Notes under the pieces: model-generated
Seen by the model: the letters and a program-made list of their open reading frames with translations, nothing else
Told to the model about the DNA's origin: nothing
The model's database searches: none
Source of the DNA: Metellina segmentata
Lineage: Eukaryota; Arthropoda; Arachnida; Araneae; Tetragnathidae
DNA: 64,000 bases
Reading direction: 5' to 3'
Assembly: GCA_947359465.1 (NCBI GenBank)
Contig: OX375873.1
Coordinates: 135,858,899 to 135,922,898 of the forward strand
Translations under genes and position numbers: made by a program
Part shown: positions 22,865 to 33,910 of the stretch, one piece after another
Layout: every line of letters starts with the position of its first letter
Numbering within the stretch: the stretch's first letter is position 1

Positions 22865-23275
22865 GGGGAAATGCGGCATAAATTGGACGTAATGTGGACG
22901 TACGTCGCCGCAATAGCGCCGGAGGTATGTGCCCACGGCGCCGCAGCTCGCCGCACATGCGTCTCCGGTCTGTAATGCCTTGTTTTCATAAATAAATGGA
23001 ATATAAATAATAATTAATAAATGATTGTATCCAGTAACCGTCTATTTTGTTTCAAAATATACTTCTTTACACCAAATAAGCAAAATAAACACGTTTTCTT
23101 CGATAGGATATTTATCGTAAATGGCGCGAAATGAGTACTTGTGTCATTTCACTGTTATGTGTGCATAGTTGGGCTTCGGTGCCGCAGCGGCGCCGCACGT
23201 TGAAAAACCGGATGTGAGCACCGGGCCTTACGATGCCGCAGCGGCGTCGTTTGTTTAAAAATCGGATGTTTGCAC
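22865..23275. mobile_element. GC-rich MITE next to the astacin B promoter
   Basis: A GC-rich left part (CGTCGCCGCAATAGCGCC, CGGCGCCGCAGCTCGCCGC) and right part (TGCCGCAGCGGCGCCGCACG, GGATGTGAGCACCGGGCCTT) flank an AT-rich middle. A fragment with the same words is at 32455-32590. It ends about 265 bases before the start codon of astacin B. The superfamily is not determined. Confidence 0.55.
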
Positions 23276-23462
23276 CGGTTCTAAGAGTTTACCATAAGAG
23301 GTTGGATGATCAGCCGTTGTCTGTCACCGATCACCGTCCTTTACGTGAGACATGACACTATATTGTTCTTGCCGTTGAGAGATAATGTACCCGTCTCATT
23401 CCAAAGTGACGTCGAGAGGGACACCGCCTCTCCCAGCAGATGCGCTCATTCCCTTGGAAGCT

Positions 23463-23484
23463 GATAAGGCGAGCGGTTTAATAA
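23463..23484 (+). promoter_or_regulatory. Promoter block of astacin B
   Basis: GATAAGG at 23463 is followed 16 bases later by the TATA-like TTTAATAA. The same arrangement, with flanking similarity (GATAAGGCGAG), precedes astacin C at 38896-38917. GATA words are common in gut and gland promoters of arthropods; a role here is inferred. Confidence 0.55.
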
Positions 23485-23540
23485 GGGAGCGCCGATCCCT
23501 CCTCTCGACACTTTCCGAAGACATTCCGTGCACTCAGAAA

Positions 23541-26500
23541 ATGCTGCAATTCGTAGTCTTCGCGGCCCTGGCCGTCCTCGCCGCCTCCAGGAACCTAGAG
23601 GGTGAGTCATTCTGCATTTAGAATAAATAGTAGCTCAAAACATTTAGATGGATTTGAGTTGTCGATTTTGGCATAGAAACAGATTCGAAACAAACAGCAC
23701 ATTCAATCAGACTCTATTCATAGAACTTAAACAGTTCGAGGCAGATTTCGTGACTAAATGAAAACTTGGACATATGGTTAACATATCCACCACTACCCAA
23801 AAATTAATTTACGATGCAATAGTAATAAATATAGCAGTGATACCCAACTCCATGAAGGTTTCTTTGGTAGACAAAGTTGCATTGTTCCACACCAGCTTGC
23901 CGAATGGGTGACCAACGGACGTGATTTATGCACGCATGAGGACGCATGAGGACAACACTACATAATTTTGAACCACGGTCAAGTGGTGAGGTCACACCAC
24001 GCCAACTAATAGGACATTTGAGGTTAAAACCGATGTAACGTGTACCAACCTTAGTTGTACACGAATGTCTTTGATTGGATTTGACCTTGCAACCCATCCT
24101 TTGCTTGTCCGTTACTCTACCAACTGGACAAACACGGTCACGTCAATAAGGAATATAAATATCCTGAAGTGTGTATTCAAAGGAAACGAAACCATATAGT
24201 TCGTTAACCACCTGCAGACAATTTTTTTATTATTTATTTCGGAATTAATTTCTCGTTCAAAAACTTTAATTTACTTTTTAGTATTAAGTTGTGGCAACTT
24301 ATACAGGGTCCCGAGATTAAAAAGAATCATGAATTCGTATCTTTACAACAACATTCTCTATCACCGATTTAACTAGATTAATTTCCCTCTATTTCACAAA
24401 AAAGTGGGGACGATAAAAAAACGAAGACTTTTTAAATCTAAAAACTCAACAGGAATCAGGACGAAATAAAACTTAGTGAGGCAAAACATTTTCTCAAAAT
24501 ACATATTCGTCATTCTTTTCAAACACACACGTCCACTACAACTTACTCGTAAACTCGTACAACTCGTAAACAAAAACACTACAACAAAGTTTAAAAGGGT
24601 GAAATTAAAGACTACTGGTTCAAAGGAAACGAGCAAGTGGTTTCGTTCCCATAGATCCTACAAGCTAACAAGACAGTCCATTACTTATAATTTCTTGCAA
24701 AATCCAGAAACAATTGCCATGCTGTACACAAAATAAATAGTAGCATTTTGAATTATAGAATATGGATTGTTTAATTCACATTTTTCGCATCCATCTAAAA
24801 GAGTGTTACAGCTGTTATAAATTTCTACTTTTTTTCAGTTAACACGCAAAGCTATTAAATAACTGTTTTAGTGTTTTATCTTGAAATAAAAACGATATTT
24901 TGAGCATGGATTTTTTCATAACCTAAATTTTTTTTCTTTCAGTGGATCTTGGGGATCTTCCGATGCAAAACCCAGATTTATTCGGTGGAGACATGTTGGG
25001 AGTTGATGTTACGGTAAACCACTCATTGAATTTACTTCACATTTCCTGACTCCATTACTATTTTTAATGGCAAAAAATCAAACTTTAATTTTATATGACA
25101 CAACCTATAAATTCAAATTTGCGTGGTATTCGTCATCGGAAATAACCCCTGACAACTATTTATGCAGACTTCCATAAAATTCTTATCCTCAACCGAAATG
25201 CCTAATAGCCCGTTGTGTGGTTCTTCAGTGCTACGTTAATATATTCTATACCTACCTTAAATGCCTTTGGGAAAAAAATTGTAACGTTAATTTTTCCAAC
25301 TATCAGTACATTGATGATTGATTACATCAATCTGGGAATAGCAGTATCCTGGTCGGAATGAGTAACGGATTAAAAATTGGAGGGTTTCGAGTCTGACTTG
25401 GTTCAACCTGACTTTCGTGCACACGAGGTGAACGCTAAATCTGTCTTGGACTCAAATGTCCTTACGATGGAATTATATTTATTACGTCACACTGGGGCAA
25501 CACAATGAGCTATAGATGACAACCCGGGATCACACCCAAAAGAACAGATCCAAAGACACCACCACTTCATGGTGTAGAGGCGGCTGGTGCACCTTAAGTC
25601 TGTCGTGGCCGAAAGTCCTCGCGTTGGGTTGGTGTAGAAGTTTAGAGAGAGGAGTGCCATCTCAGGTGTTGCCTCGTCATTTGACCGTGGTTCAAAATGA
25701 CGTGGTGTAGTCCTCGTATTTTTCCACTAGGGGATTGATCTCGAACCATCGTCAATAGCCCGTTGTGTTACTCTAGTACGACGTTAAAATTACTAATTAC
25801 CACCACCACTTCATTTTGAATCGGTGTCAGTTGACGAAGTCAAAAATGAGATGGTACCCCACTCTCCAAACTTCCGCACCACGCCAGCGTGAGGATATTT
25901 CAGGCCGCAACAGATTTAACGTGCACCAGCCTCCTTTGCACACGAAGTTATTTGATTTAATTCGAACTCGTAACCCACTGTTTGCAAATGTGTCACTTTT
26001 CCAAACGGGCTCACGCGGCCCAGTGGAAGTTTGGAGAGTGGGGTGCCAGTTGTTAACCAGTGTTAACCAGCTTAGTTCTTAACCTCGTGATCTGATCGCG
26101 ACTCCATATTTACGTGGTGTCTTTCCATCGGATATTGATCCTGAACCGTTGGCAACAACCCGTTGTGTTTCTCCAGTGCAATGTTAAGGAATTACCATAA
26201 CGATTACAATAGTATAATTGCTTTCTCGAGTTACTTTAAAGAAACTCAAGGATATCCGCTCTAAATGGAGTTATTAACAAAATGGTGCTTTAGATCTAAA
26301 AAGACTCGATTTGCAGACCTAATTATCGCCACGTCACGCGCAGTATATCACAGTATGTTTGTTTACGTATATATTCCAGAATGTAGAGAAAACTTCTAAA
26401 ACAATCTGAACTGTGTGTATTTGCGCCATTTTCAAATTAATAAAATTTCCTAATTTTTACTGTTGCCCGTCGCAGCTTAGTTAGTAGAGCCGCGGTTTAG

Positions 26501-29500
26501 CAACCGGAGGGTTGCGAGTTCGAAACTCGATCCAACCAAAGACCGTCATGTACGTGGGGGCTGGTCTCACCACGTACCCCCTCCTCATCCCCTCTAAATG
26601 CTAAATCCCTCATGGCCCTCAAATATCATCACGTTGGTGTAAATTTTAAAGTGGGATATCAGCTCAGATGTCGAATATTTTGTCTGACCGTGGTCCAAAC
26701 TGACGCGATGACATTCCCTTCGGAATTAATCCCGTACCGTCATTTGTTAGGTGTTTAGATTACTAACAAATTTTTATTGCTTTAATACTAATGACTATCT
26801 CCCAAGTATAGGTTGAGTTTTTGATATTTTGTTGAATTAAAAATATTTTTAACCCATCACATATACGTCTAATGTGCCATGTCTTTTTCCCTACCAGGAC
26901 AGAAACGTAATCCCCCATCCTCACCTCAGGTGGTCAGGAAAGAGGGTTCCCTACGTCATCGACCCTGCAGTCGGTGAGTATGCAAAACCTATTTTTTTAA
27001 TCTCATATTTAAAATTAGAGAACAAACAGTAGAATAATTATGATAGATATCTTTTGACATCCAAAACGCAGGCTAGATGCGAATTAATATGCTGTATGAT
27101 AGACATTTTCTGTCAACTTACATATGGGGTGATAGTGTTTCTGTTGTCAATACGTGTCTAATGTACCTATTCCGAAATTGACGTCATTGGTTTTTTTTAA
27201 TACGAGAGTGAGAGATTTCAGCACTTTCCCCACAAAAACTACAGAGAATATATTCCGAATTTATATTAGACGGTTGCTTGGCCTACACCATTTAGATTGA
27301 ACTCAAAATCTTGCTTAGTTCAGGTGATAAACTACATGTTAAAAGTAGCTCCAATATATGTCATATGATAGCATTAGTATAGCAAATGCAAAATATTCGC
27401 AGACCATCTGGTTTGTTTACTTACACTGCAAATCACTAATGTATCGATTTTTACGCTGGATATGCAAAGTAGAAATGTAAACTAATTACAAATATTTATA
27501 TATACTATATAAGATTTATGATACAAGACCATTTATTTCCTCTTGAATAAGAACTTCGATTTACTTAAATTAACAAAGAATTCCTTCGAAATTTCTCACT
27601 CGTTCGACAAATGTTCTAAATTCTTATTCGTGTTCCACCCAATTAATATATGTAACACAATTCAAGTACTTAACGACATAGATACAATAGTTGTGACATA
27701 AAATCTACTTATACTTAAAGAATTACTTGGGAAAAATACTTAATTATAGATAGTTCTCATAAACACTTGTCAACTAAACTGATACTAAATCTCCAATTAA
27801 TGACTACTTAAAAACATTAAACATGTATCATAGAAGTTGTTTCTTCAAGTCGAGATGTTTCAGGTAGTTCTAGGAAGTCACTGATTGTTTTTTTTAATTT
27901 ACGATATAGGCTTCTTAAAAATTTGGCTATAATTAAAACACTTTATTAATACCAATGTCGTATAAATTTTAAAACCTAAAAATTACTTTTAATGCGATAT
28001 AATAGCAAGATGCAGTTCATTTTAATAGTAACAATAATATAAAATTTTGGACGGTAAAATTTTGGATTTTCTCAAAGTTACTACGAATTATATTTAATTG
28101 GTAATTGATTACAGTCTACTAATTTCATCATTTTATTCTTAGTTTTACGACTATTTTGTTCACTGGAACTGCAGCTAGCATCGAATGATTTGTTTGACAA
28201 AAAGACATCTCTTTCTTTCACCGCATCTTAAAAAGATCGAATTCAATTATTCGTATTTGAAAAATAGGGATTATATTAGGGATTACATATAAAGAGCATG
28301 CTTCTGATGAATATCGGGATTAGCCTTATTTTCTTATTTTCAGCTGGATATACTTCTCTCATTCACCAATCCATGGAAAACTACCACCAAACCACCTGTG
28401 TTCGATTCGTTCCCAGGACTTACGAATCCAACTACATCAGGATATTCGCCGGTCAAGGGTAAGTTCGAATCTTTCTATGTCTCTTGTTCAAAAATTATAT
28501 TTGTGTCATATTTAAACTATTTTAAACATGAATAAAAAATATGTCATGTGTTGCCTTCTTTGTTGAATTTGGTAGGTTCCTTTCACATAATTACTGGACA
28601 CGATTTAAAAGACGGTAATCAAGTCTAATACCGTGATTATAGCATTCAATGCCACCACAAATAAAAACAATTGTTGGCCTTTATTTCGATTTCTACGAGT
28701 AGTAGCATCTTAAAGTATAAAAATAATAAGACTTTCTCATTGCAATTTGACAATTCCCTATTCGGCAAAATCTAAATAGAATATTTGCCCTTTACAGTAG
28801 ACAAGATAATATTTGCTGCCATGACCATCATATTGATAACAACTTATATCTATTAAGCATTTCTTCTTAGATGCTGTAGAGCAGTTCTGTATCAAGTCCT
28901 TGTTTGATATGTTGTCGAATACTTAAATTCCTATTGACAGTTACCAGATATATCTATACCTAGTTGTGATTTTGCTTTGAATATTCCGATACTTCAAAAA
29001 ATAACATGGGCTTGAATTAGCTACAAAAGAAATTGCTGTACCAATCCAAATCATTGCAGTAAAACGTATCACAGTATTTGAAGCTAAACTGACTAATTAT
29101 TACTTTTCTTTTGTGTCACCAGATGCTACTCTAACGTTGGTATGATCGGAGGTCAGCAACCAGTGTCCCTCGGACAAGGGTGCATGTTCAAGGGAACCAT
29201 AGTCCACGAGTTGGGTCATGCCATTGGCTTCTTCCACGAGCAGAACAGATCTGACAGAGACCAGTACCTGACCATCTACTGGCAGAACATCCAGCAAGGT
29301 GAGTTCAATAACTATTCTGTGCTGAGTCTTCGCTTTTACCATCAATAGTCGCTACTACATTATCACAATGATCTAAATTTTAAAATGTACATACATTAAT
29401 GCATTTTTAAATTCAATATTAAATATATTTATATTTTTCTTCAATAAATAGTACCCAAAATTACGTCCTTAAATTTCTTCTACAGGGTGCAACATATTCC

Positions 29501-31020
29501 TTTAACATTTTTAGTCTATTAGAAGCAGGGCATTGCAATATGATTTTAAAACATTTTAGGCTCCATAATCCAATATTTAATTATTTTTAATATGCGAAGA
29601 CATTCTATTATCAGTTCAATGGGAGACATTTAATTCAATATACTTAAGATGAATAGTAAAACTTGATCCCCATTGACATCTCTCTGAAATGTGTAAATAT
29701 GCCAATAAAGTTTTATTACTAAGGTTAGATACGTCAAATCTTTTACTGTAGTACACTCTTGATATGAAACATTACAAATATTTTTAAGTCTCTGATGTGA
29801 GCTAAAGTGACATCGAAATTCTCAACAGATGCATTTTCGTGTTGTCTCACTCTTGATGGTCTTCCTTAAGTGAAGATACTTCAATGGGGTTAATTTTATT
29901 TTACCCTCACTAAACACAGTTGCTCTCAAGTACATTTTATTCTTTCTTCTGACATGAAACAGTACAGAAATATTTTAGTCTGATTTGAGCTTAAGGAACT
30001 TTAAAATTATCTGACCCTCCAAGTGGATTTGTAGATATGTATCTCGTCCATCAATATCTGGTCAGTTTTCATCTAATAAGGAGATGGCTCGTCCATAAAG
30101 ATCTGGTCAGTTTTGCTTCTGACGAGACAGCTTGTCTAGACAACCACCAGGAGGGTTAAGATAAAGCATATTTTTTATATTTTACGTAGTATACTCTTGA
30201 CATGAAACACATTACATAAATACTTCAAAGTCTGATTTGATCTGTAACCTCTTCACTACCAACCATATAAAAATTGTTTAAAAATCAGTTTTTTCTGATA
30301 AATGTTATGAAATACTTCACAGTTCACAAGTAAATTCCTCTTTTAGATGCATGCATCATAGGGGTTAAACATTTTAAGTACACATATATGTACCTCGGGT
30401 GTTCAATTATGCTCAAAGCGTAATAATTTTCAAATGACAAGATATTGCTTAAGAACTCAGAAATTATCAATTAAAATACATTAAGTAAAATATTTAGAAA
30501 TCATTAAAAAGAAATTAAATTTACTTACTTTTACGAGAACTTTGAGTCGAAGCCATTTCTTCCAAATCGCTTTTGAATAATAAACATTCCACAGGAACTA
30601 CCGATTTAACTGCCATCCATTGGTGTCAAGCGGAAGCTTAGACGTCCACGCACGTGAACCCGACTTCTTAACTATCAATTTTACCAGAAAGATTATTTTT
30701 AAGGCTCAATAGTCGAGGTCCACGTATATCGACCTAGGTAGCGAATTAGTGACATTGAAATTCTTTATCGTGGGTCTCACTCTTGATGCTCTTGCACAGG
30801 TATGGACACCCAGTTCTTCCTCCTGAAGCCCCACGAGAACCTGCTGTTGGACCGATTCGACTACAACTCCATCATGTTGTACGGAAACACCGCCTTCTCC
30901 AGGGACGGTCGATCCCAGACCATGGTGGCCAAGAGCGGCGTCAGGCTGTACGAGACCTACGACAAGCCCGGTCTCAGCCAGAGCGACATCGTCCGAGTCA
31001 AGAAGATGTACAGTTGCTAA
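23541..31020 (+). CDS. Astacin B: secreted M12A zinc metalloprotease, six exons
   Basis: Exons are 23541-23601, 24943-25013, 26898-26973, 28344-28458, 29123-29298 and 30800-31020, giving 720 nt and 239 residues with phases 1,0,1,2,1. A signal peptide ([16 protein letters not shown]) is followed by a short propeptide with FGGDMLG at 34-40, the aspartate-switch motif of astacin zymogens. The mature chain probably begins after Asp-Arg at 45-46. [11 protein letters not shown] at 136-146 supplies the three His ligands and the catalytic Glu137, and SIMLY at 190-194 is the Met-turn with Tyr194. Cys in TCVRF, at 109 and 128, and at 239 match the two astacin disulfides. No CUB, EGF or other domain follows. 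It is very similar to astacin C in exons and in parts of introns 2 and 5. Role by family: secreted endopeptidase of digestive fluid or venom. Confidence 0.93.
23935..24130 (-). repeat. SINE copy, minus strand, diverged
   Basis: GAGGACAACACTACATAATT, GGACATTTGAGGTTAAAAC and the head complement TTGCTTGTCCGTTACTCTAC. In intron 1 of astacin B. Confidence 0.65.
24131..24942. other. Rest of intron 1 of astacin B
   Basis: AT-rich. The last part before exon 2 (GTTTTATCTTGAAA and CATAACC words) resembles the same position in astacin C, showing that intron sequence was duplicated with the gene. Confidence 0.5.
25200..25460 (+). repeat. SINE fragments, plus strand
   Basis: A 3' end (CTAATAGCCCGTTGTGTGG) at 25200-25255 and a separate head plus body start (GAGTAACGGATTAAAAATTG, GTGAACGCTAAATCTGTC) at 25355-25460. 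Confidence 0.6.
25486..26018 (-). repeat. Old SINE, minus strand, split by a younger SINE
   Basis: The body begins ACTGGGGCAACACAATGAGC, is interrupted at 25571-25800, and continues from TTTGAATCGGTGTCAGTTGA to the head complement ending TTCCAAACGGGCTCACGCGG. In intron 2 of astacin B. Confidence 0.8.
25571..25800 (+). mobile_element. SINE insertion with 14-bp target duplication
   Basis: A 230-bp, 5'-truncated copy starting GGTGTAGAGGCGGCTGG and ending TACTAATTAC. It is bounded by CACCACCACTTCAT at 25557-25570 and again at 25801-25814. The duplicated target is a direct sign of retroposition into the older SINE. Confidence 0.9.
26021..26210 (+). repeat. SINE copy, plus strand
   Basis: GTGGAAGTTTGGAGAGTGGG with a small internal duplication (GTTAACCAGTGTTAACCAG), then AACAACCCGTTGTGTTTCTC and a TTACCATAACG tail. 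Confidence 0.7.
26466..26750 (+). repeat. SINE, full head, plus strand
   Basis: CGTCGCAGCTTAGTTAGTAG and GGGTTGCGAGTTCGAAACTC give a clear tRNA-like head with A and B boxes. The body follows to AATTAATCCCGTACCGTCAT. Confidence 0.8.
26974..28343. other. Intron 3 of astacin B
   Basis: 1.4 kb of AT-rich sequence with no recognised repeat or coding signal. Confidence 0.5.
28459..29122. other. Intron 4 of astacin B
   Basis: AT-rich. The last 80 bases (TATTTGAAGCTAA) resemble the same place in astacin C; otherwise nothing recognised. Confidence 0.5.
29123..29298 (+). CDS. Astacin B exon 5 (zinc-binding exon)
   Basis: A 176-nt exon with the [12 protein letters not shown] stretch, the zinc motif and HEQNRSDRD. 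The acceptor is CACCAG and the donor GTGAGT. Confidence 0.93.
29745..30250 (+). repeat. Duplicated units in intron 5 of astacin B
   Basis: Variants of ACTCTTGACATGAAACA, AGAAATATTT and GTCTGATTTGA occur at about 29755, 29945 and 30190. The first is followed by GACATCGAAATTCTC and TCTCACTCTTGATG, the same words that lie just before exon 6. The intron therefore carries internal copies of its own 3' part. Related units are in intron 5 of astacin C. Confidence 0.6.
30011..30160. mobile_element. piggyBac-like MITE
   Basis: Ends GACCCTCCAAGTGG and CCACCAGGAGGGTTAA are imperfect inverted repeats, with TTAA kept at the right. The middle has CATCAATATCTGGTCAG and CGTCCATAAAGATCTGG. Similar elements recur around astacins C and D. 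Confidence 0.6.
30800..31020 (+). CDS. Astacin B exon 6 (Met-turn and C-terminus)
   Basis: Encodes [15 protein letters not shown] and ends KKMYSC before TAA. Third positions are notably GC-rich compared with the AT-rich introns. Confidence 0.93.
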
Positions 31021-31051
31021 GAACTCTTAGAACTATTGTTTTCCGATTGCC

Positions 31052-31057
31052 AATAAA
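31052..31057 (+). terminator. Poly(A) signal of astacin B
   Basis: AATAAA 32 bases after the stop, followed by TCTTCTTTGTTT. The same CAATAAAGTC context follows astacin C. Confidence 0.75.
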
Positions 31058-31103
31058 GTCTTCTTTGTTTCCTGTTAAGTTCTTGTACTTTTTCATTTGC
31101 TTA

Positions 31104-32135
31104 GTTGGCCGCGATAGCCCAGTTGGAAGAGTAACAGCAACCGTTAGGTTACAAGTTCGAAACTAGGTCCATCCAATGACCGAAGCGTATAGGGGGCTGT
31201 TGCACGTTAAATCTGTCTGTGGCTTCAAACGTCCTTACGTTGGAGGTTTGGGGAATGGGATACCTGCTATAGGGATGCGACATCGATGTATTGGTGTCGA
31301 TGTTTTTGTAACATCGATGTTTATACGTGTTGATGTTTTTTGGTTGTCGATGTTTTATTTTTAAATAAAAAAAGTACCGTTACAAAAATTTAAAAAATTA
31401 CCAAGTAGCATAATTTTCATAATTAGCAAATTGAACATACTTTTAGACAAAAGTGACCAAAGGTGAAGGGTCTGAAAAGTAGGGATACGACATCGATGTC
31501 GATGTTTTCAAAACATTGATGTTTTATAAAAAAAAAAGATGTATTGGAGCTGATGTCACATCACTAGTTGCTAAACCAGTTATAAGAAATAGTGTAAAAC
31601 GTTTAAATGCACTGAATTTTAAAAACATCGAAAGTTTGGGGGCGATGCATTATCAACATCGATGTTTCAATTTTGAACATCTATGTTTTGCTATCGATGT
31701 AGCATCACTAGGTTCTAAACCAGTTTTAATAAATGGGGAAAAAAGTTTGAATTCACTGAATTTTAAAAACATCGATAGTTTTCGGGCGATGCATTATCAA
31801 CATCGATGTTTTGCTGTCGATATTGCATCCTTAGTTGCTAAACCAGTTTTAAGAAATGGGGAAAAAAGTTTAAATACACTGAATTTTAAAAACATCGATG
31901 TTTTTGGAACGATGTTTTATCAACATCGATGTTTTAATCTTTAACATCGATGTTTCAAAGCATCGATGTTTTGCTGTAGATGTCGCATCACTAACCTGCT
32001 ATGGTATGAGCCTCATTATCTGACTTTGGTTTAAAATTTCGACGTGTTTTCCTCGGCTCTTTTCCTATGGATCATCTTCAATAGCCCGTTGTGTTGCTTT
32101 AGTGCGACATTAATTCAACTACCTACCTACCTATA
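31104..32135 (+). repeat. SINE, full length, split by a hAT-type MITE
   Basis: The head TTGGCCGCGATAGCCCAGTT and GGTTACAAGTTCGAAACTAG is followed by the body to GGGATACCTGCTA, where a 724-bp element intervenes. The SINE resumes at TGGTATGAGCCTCATTATCT and ends AACTACCTACCTACC. It lies 84 bases after the astacin B stop codon. Confidence 0.85.
31270..31993. mobile_element. hAT-type MITE with internal CATCGATG array
   Basis: Inverted ends TAGGGATGCGACATC and (complement of right) TAGTGATGCGACATC are flanked by an exact 8-bp duplication ACCTGCTA (31262-31269 and 31994-32001), the hAT target length. Inside, units of about 115-120 bases containing CTAAACCAGTTTTAAGAAAT, CACTGAATTTTAAAAACATC and the palindrome AACATCGATGTT are repeated about three times. 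A second end-like TAGGGATACGACATCGATG lies at 31481. The 142-codon open frame over it is a product of the repeats. Confidence 0.85.
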
Positions 32136-32139
32136 TATC

Positions 32140-32390
32140 ATTAACCTTCTTGATGGCTGTCTCGATGAGAACCGCCTCCTGGAGGTTGTCGTCATAATAA
32201 GCCCCAGAGGCAACACAGATCTGACCGTCGTGGACAAGATATCTCGTAATTAGAAGAAAACGAACCAGTTCTTGATCTCATCATCATGAAAAAATTAGCA
32301 GTACCTTAATGATGAGATATCTCTTCAATAGCAAAATTGGTCACATCTTGATGGACAAGATATAACGTAAAAACTATTTGGAAGACTAAA
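32140..32390. mobile_element. piggyBac-like MITE, diverged
   Basis: ATTAACCTTCTTGATGGCTG at the left and AAACTATTTGGAAGAC at the right, with repeated GACAAGATATCTCGT/GATGAGATATCTC words inside. Confidence 0.5.
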
Positions 32391-32454
32391 GTACCATACT
32401 ATGCCTTAATTTATTCTGCAACTAAACAAGGGGAATTACGGTACAAATTCCACT

Positions 32455-32590
32455 TTAAGTTGGACGTGCGTCGCCGGATGTATGGTTGCACTACTCCATT
32501 AAATCTTATGTACCCTTTCTCAGACCGCACTTGCGTTACTGCAGCGGAGCCGCACGTTTAAAAACAGGATGTGTGCACCGGGCCTTAACC
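32455..32590. repeat. Fragment of the GC-rich MITE
   Basis: GGACGTGCGTCGCCGGATGT and GCAGCGGAGCCGCACGTTTA, GTGTGCACCGGGCCTTAA match the element at 22865-23275. Confidence 0.6.
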
Positions 32591-32937
32591 ATGCCATTGA
32601 CCAGGCGTAAATACTGAAGTTGTCAAAAAAATTCCAGGTTTCTCCGAAATGTGGTATTGGTCTTTATTAATAGTCATCGATAACACTAATTTTCTTGGAA
32701 ATTACCTCACTCACAATTTGAAAAGGACTTTTATTTCATTGCTACATATTGATAATTTCGAGGCAAATGCGCGCTTATGTACCCCTATTAAAACATTCCA
32801 AATATTTAAGAAGTTTCTACGAAATTTTGTAAAATTTCCAAAATATTCTAAAATTTCAGTGCATAAAATATTTTGGAACGTTCTAGTCTTTTCAAATATT
32901 TTCTGAAAATTTCAGAAGTATTCTAGTTGTAGAGTGA

Positions 32938-33090
32938 ACTGTGCCAGCTCAGGTGTTGCCTCGTCATCTGACAATGGTTCGAAATTATGTGGTGTCGTTC
33001 TTGGATCTTTCCCTTCAGGATCGATCCCGGACCGTCGCTAATAGCCCATTTTGTTGCTTCAGTACACCGTTAATTAAAATACTAAAAATA
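32938..33090 (+). repeat. SINE 3' half, plus strand
   Basis: GTGCCAGCTCAGGTGTTGCC, CATCTGACAATGGTTCGAAA, GATCCCGGACCGTCGCTAAT. 5'-truncated. A 20-base T run follows at about 33163. Confidence 0.8.
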
Positions 33091-33301
33091 CTTACAGATA
33101 CCGAAGTCTAAAAATGTCTTGGATTTTCAGGTGTTTGGCAGTGGTGGCACTTACGTGATTAGTTTTTTTTTTTTTTTTTTTAATAATTTTTACTTTGGAA
33201 ACATTAAATTTAAATTTTGTAAAACTAATGCAACAATTGTTTTAGCGCAAGGAATATAATTAATTTTTAACGACGTTTCAACATTTAAATAATTTCTACC
33301 G

Positions 33302-33375
33302 GCTAGGTAAGGTTACCGTAAGGTAAGGTAAGGTAATTTTAATGAAAGTCGCACGAGAGCAATACAACATTCTTT
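33302..33375 (-). repeat. SINE tail with GGTAA expansion
   Basis: GGTAAGGTAAGGTAAGGTAA followed by TTTTAATGAAAGTCG and GAGAGCAATACAACATT, the complement of the SINE 3' end with an expanded TTACC tail. Confidence 0.65.
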
Positions 33376-33499
33376 CGACTAGGGCACAAATGTGTATAAA
33401 TGCTTGGAGAAAGGAGTACAGAGACCACAGCACTGAAATGGTCATGTGATCACCTTGATACGATTCGTTGAGAAGGAAATCAAGCGCTTGTATTGAAAT

Positions 33500-33880
33500 A
33501 GGTAGGTGGGTAGGAAGGTGATTTAGGTCACACAGATGCAGCATAACCGGTCACTGGTGACGGCTATGGATCAATCCCAAAGGGAAAGAACAGGGTCAGT
33601 TGGAACTACAGTCAGATGACCAGATCTTGAGCTGACACCTCACTCTTTAAACTTCCAAACCAAAAAACTTGATGCCATTTGAAAGCCATGACAGATTAAG
33701 CGTGCACCAGATCCCACGTGCAAGAGGGTCTTTGATTGTATCGATTTCCGAACGCGTGACCCTCGCATGACTTAAACGCCTGAGCTCGCATTTAATATCC
33801 AAACTTCCACACCACTCCAACGAGAGGACGTTTGAATCCACTACAGATATATCGTAGACCTTCCCCCATTCAAACGACGG
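33500..33880 (-). repeat. SINE copy plus a partial second one, minus strand
   Basis: CGGCTATGGATCAATCCCAA, GGGAAAGAACAGGG and TTAAGCGTGCACCAGATCCC; the head complement includes GATTTCCGAACGCGTGACCC. A second body part follows from CCAAACTTCCACACCACTCC. Confidence 0.65.
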
Positions 33881-33910
33881 CGTAAAATTCTAGCGCCTGA
33901 GTATCTAGCC

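Noticed and set aside
30783..31166. 127-codon frame overlapping astacin B exon 6
   Set aside because: Wrong reading frame of the exon, with different codon usage; the spliced frame keeps the Met-turn and Cys.
31516..31944. 142-codon open frame with internal protein repeats
   Set aside because: It lies wholly inside the hAT-type MITE and the repeats are those of the DNA array; no family resemblance or splice context.
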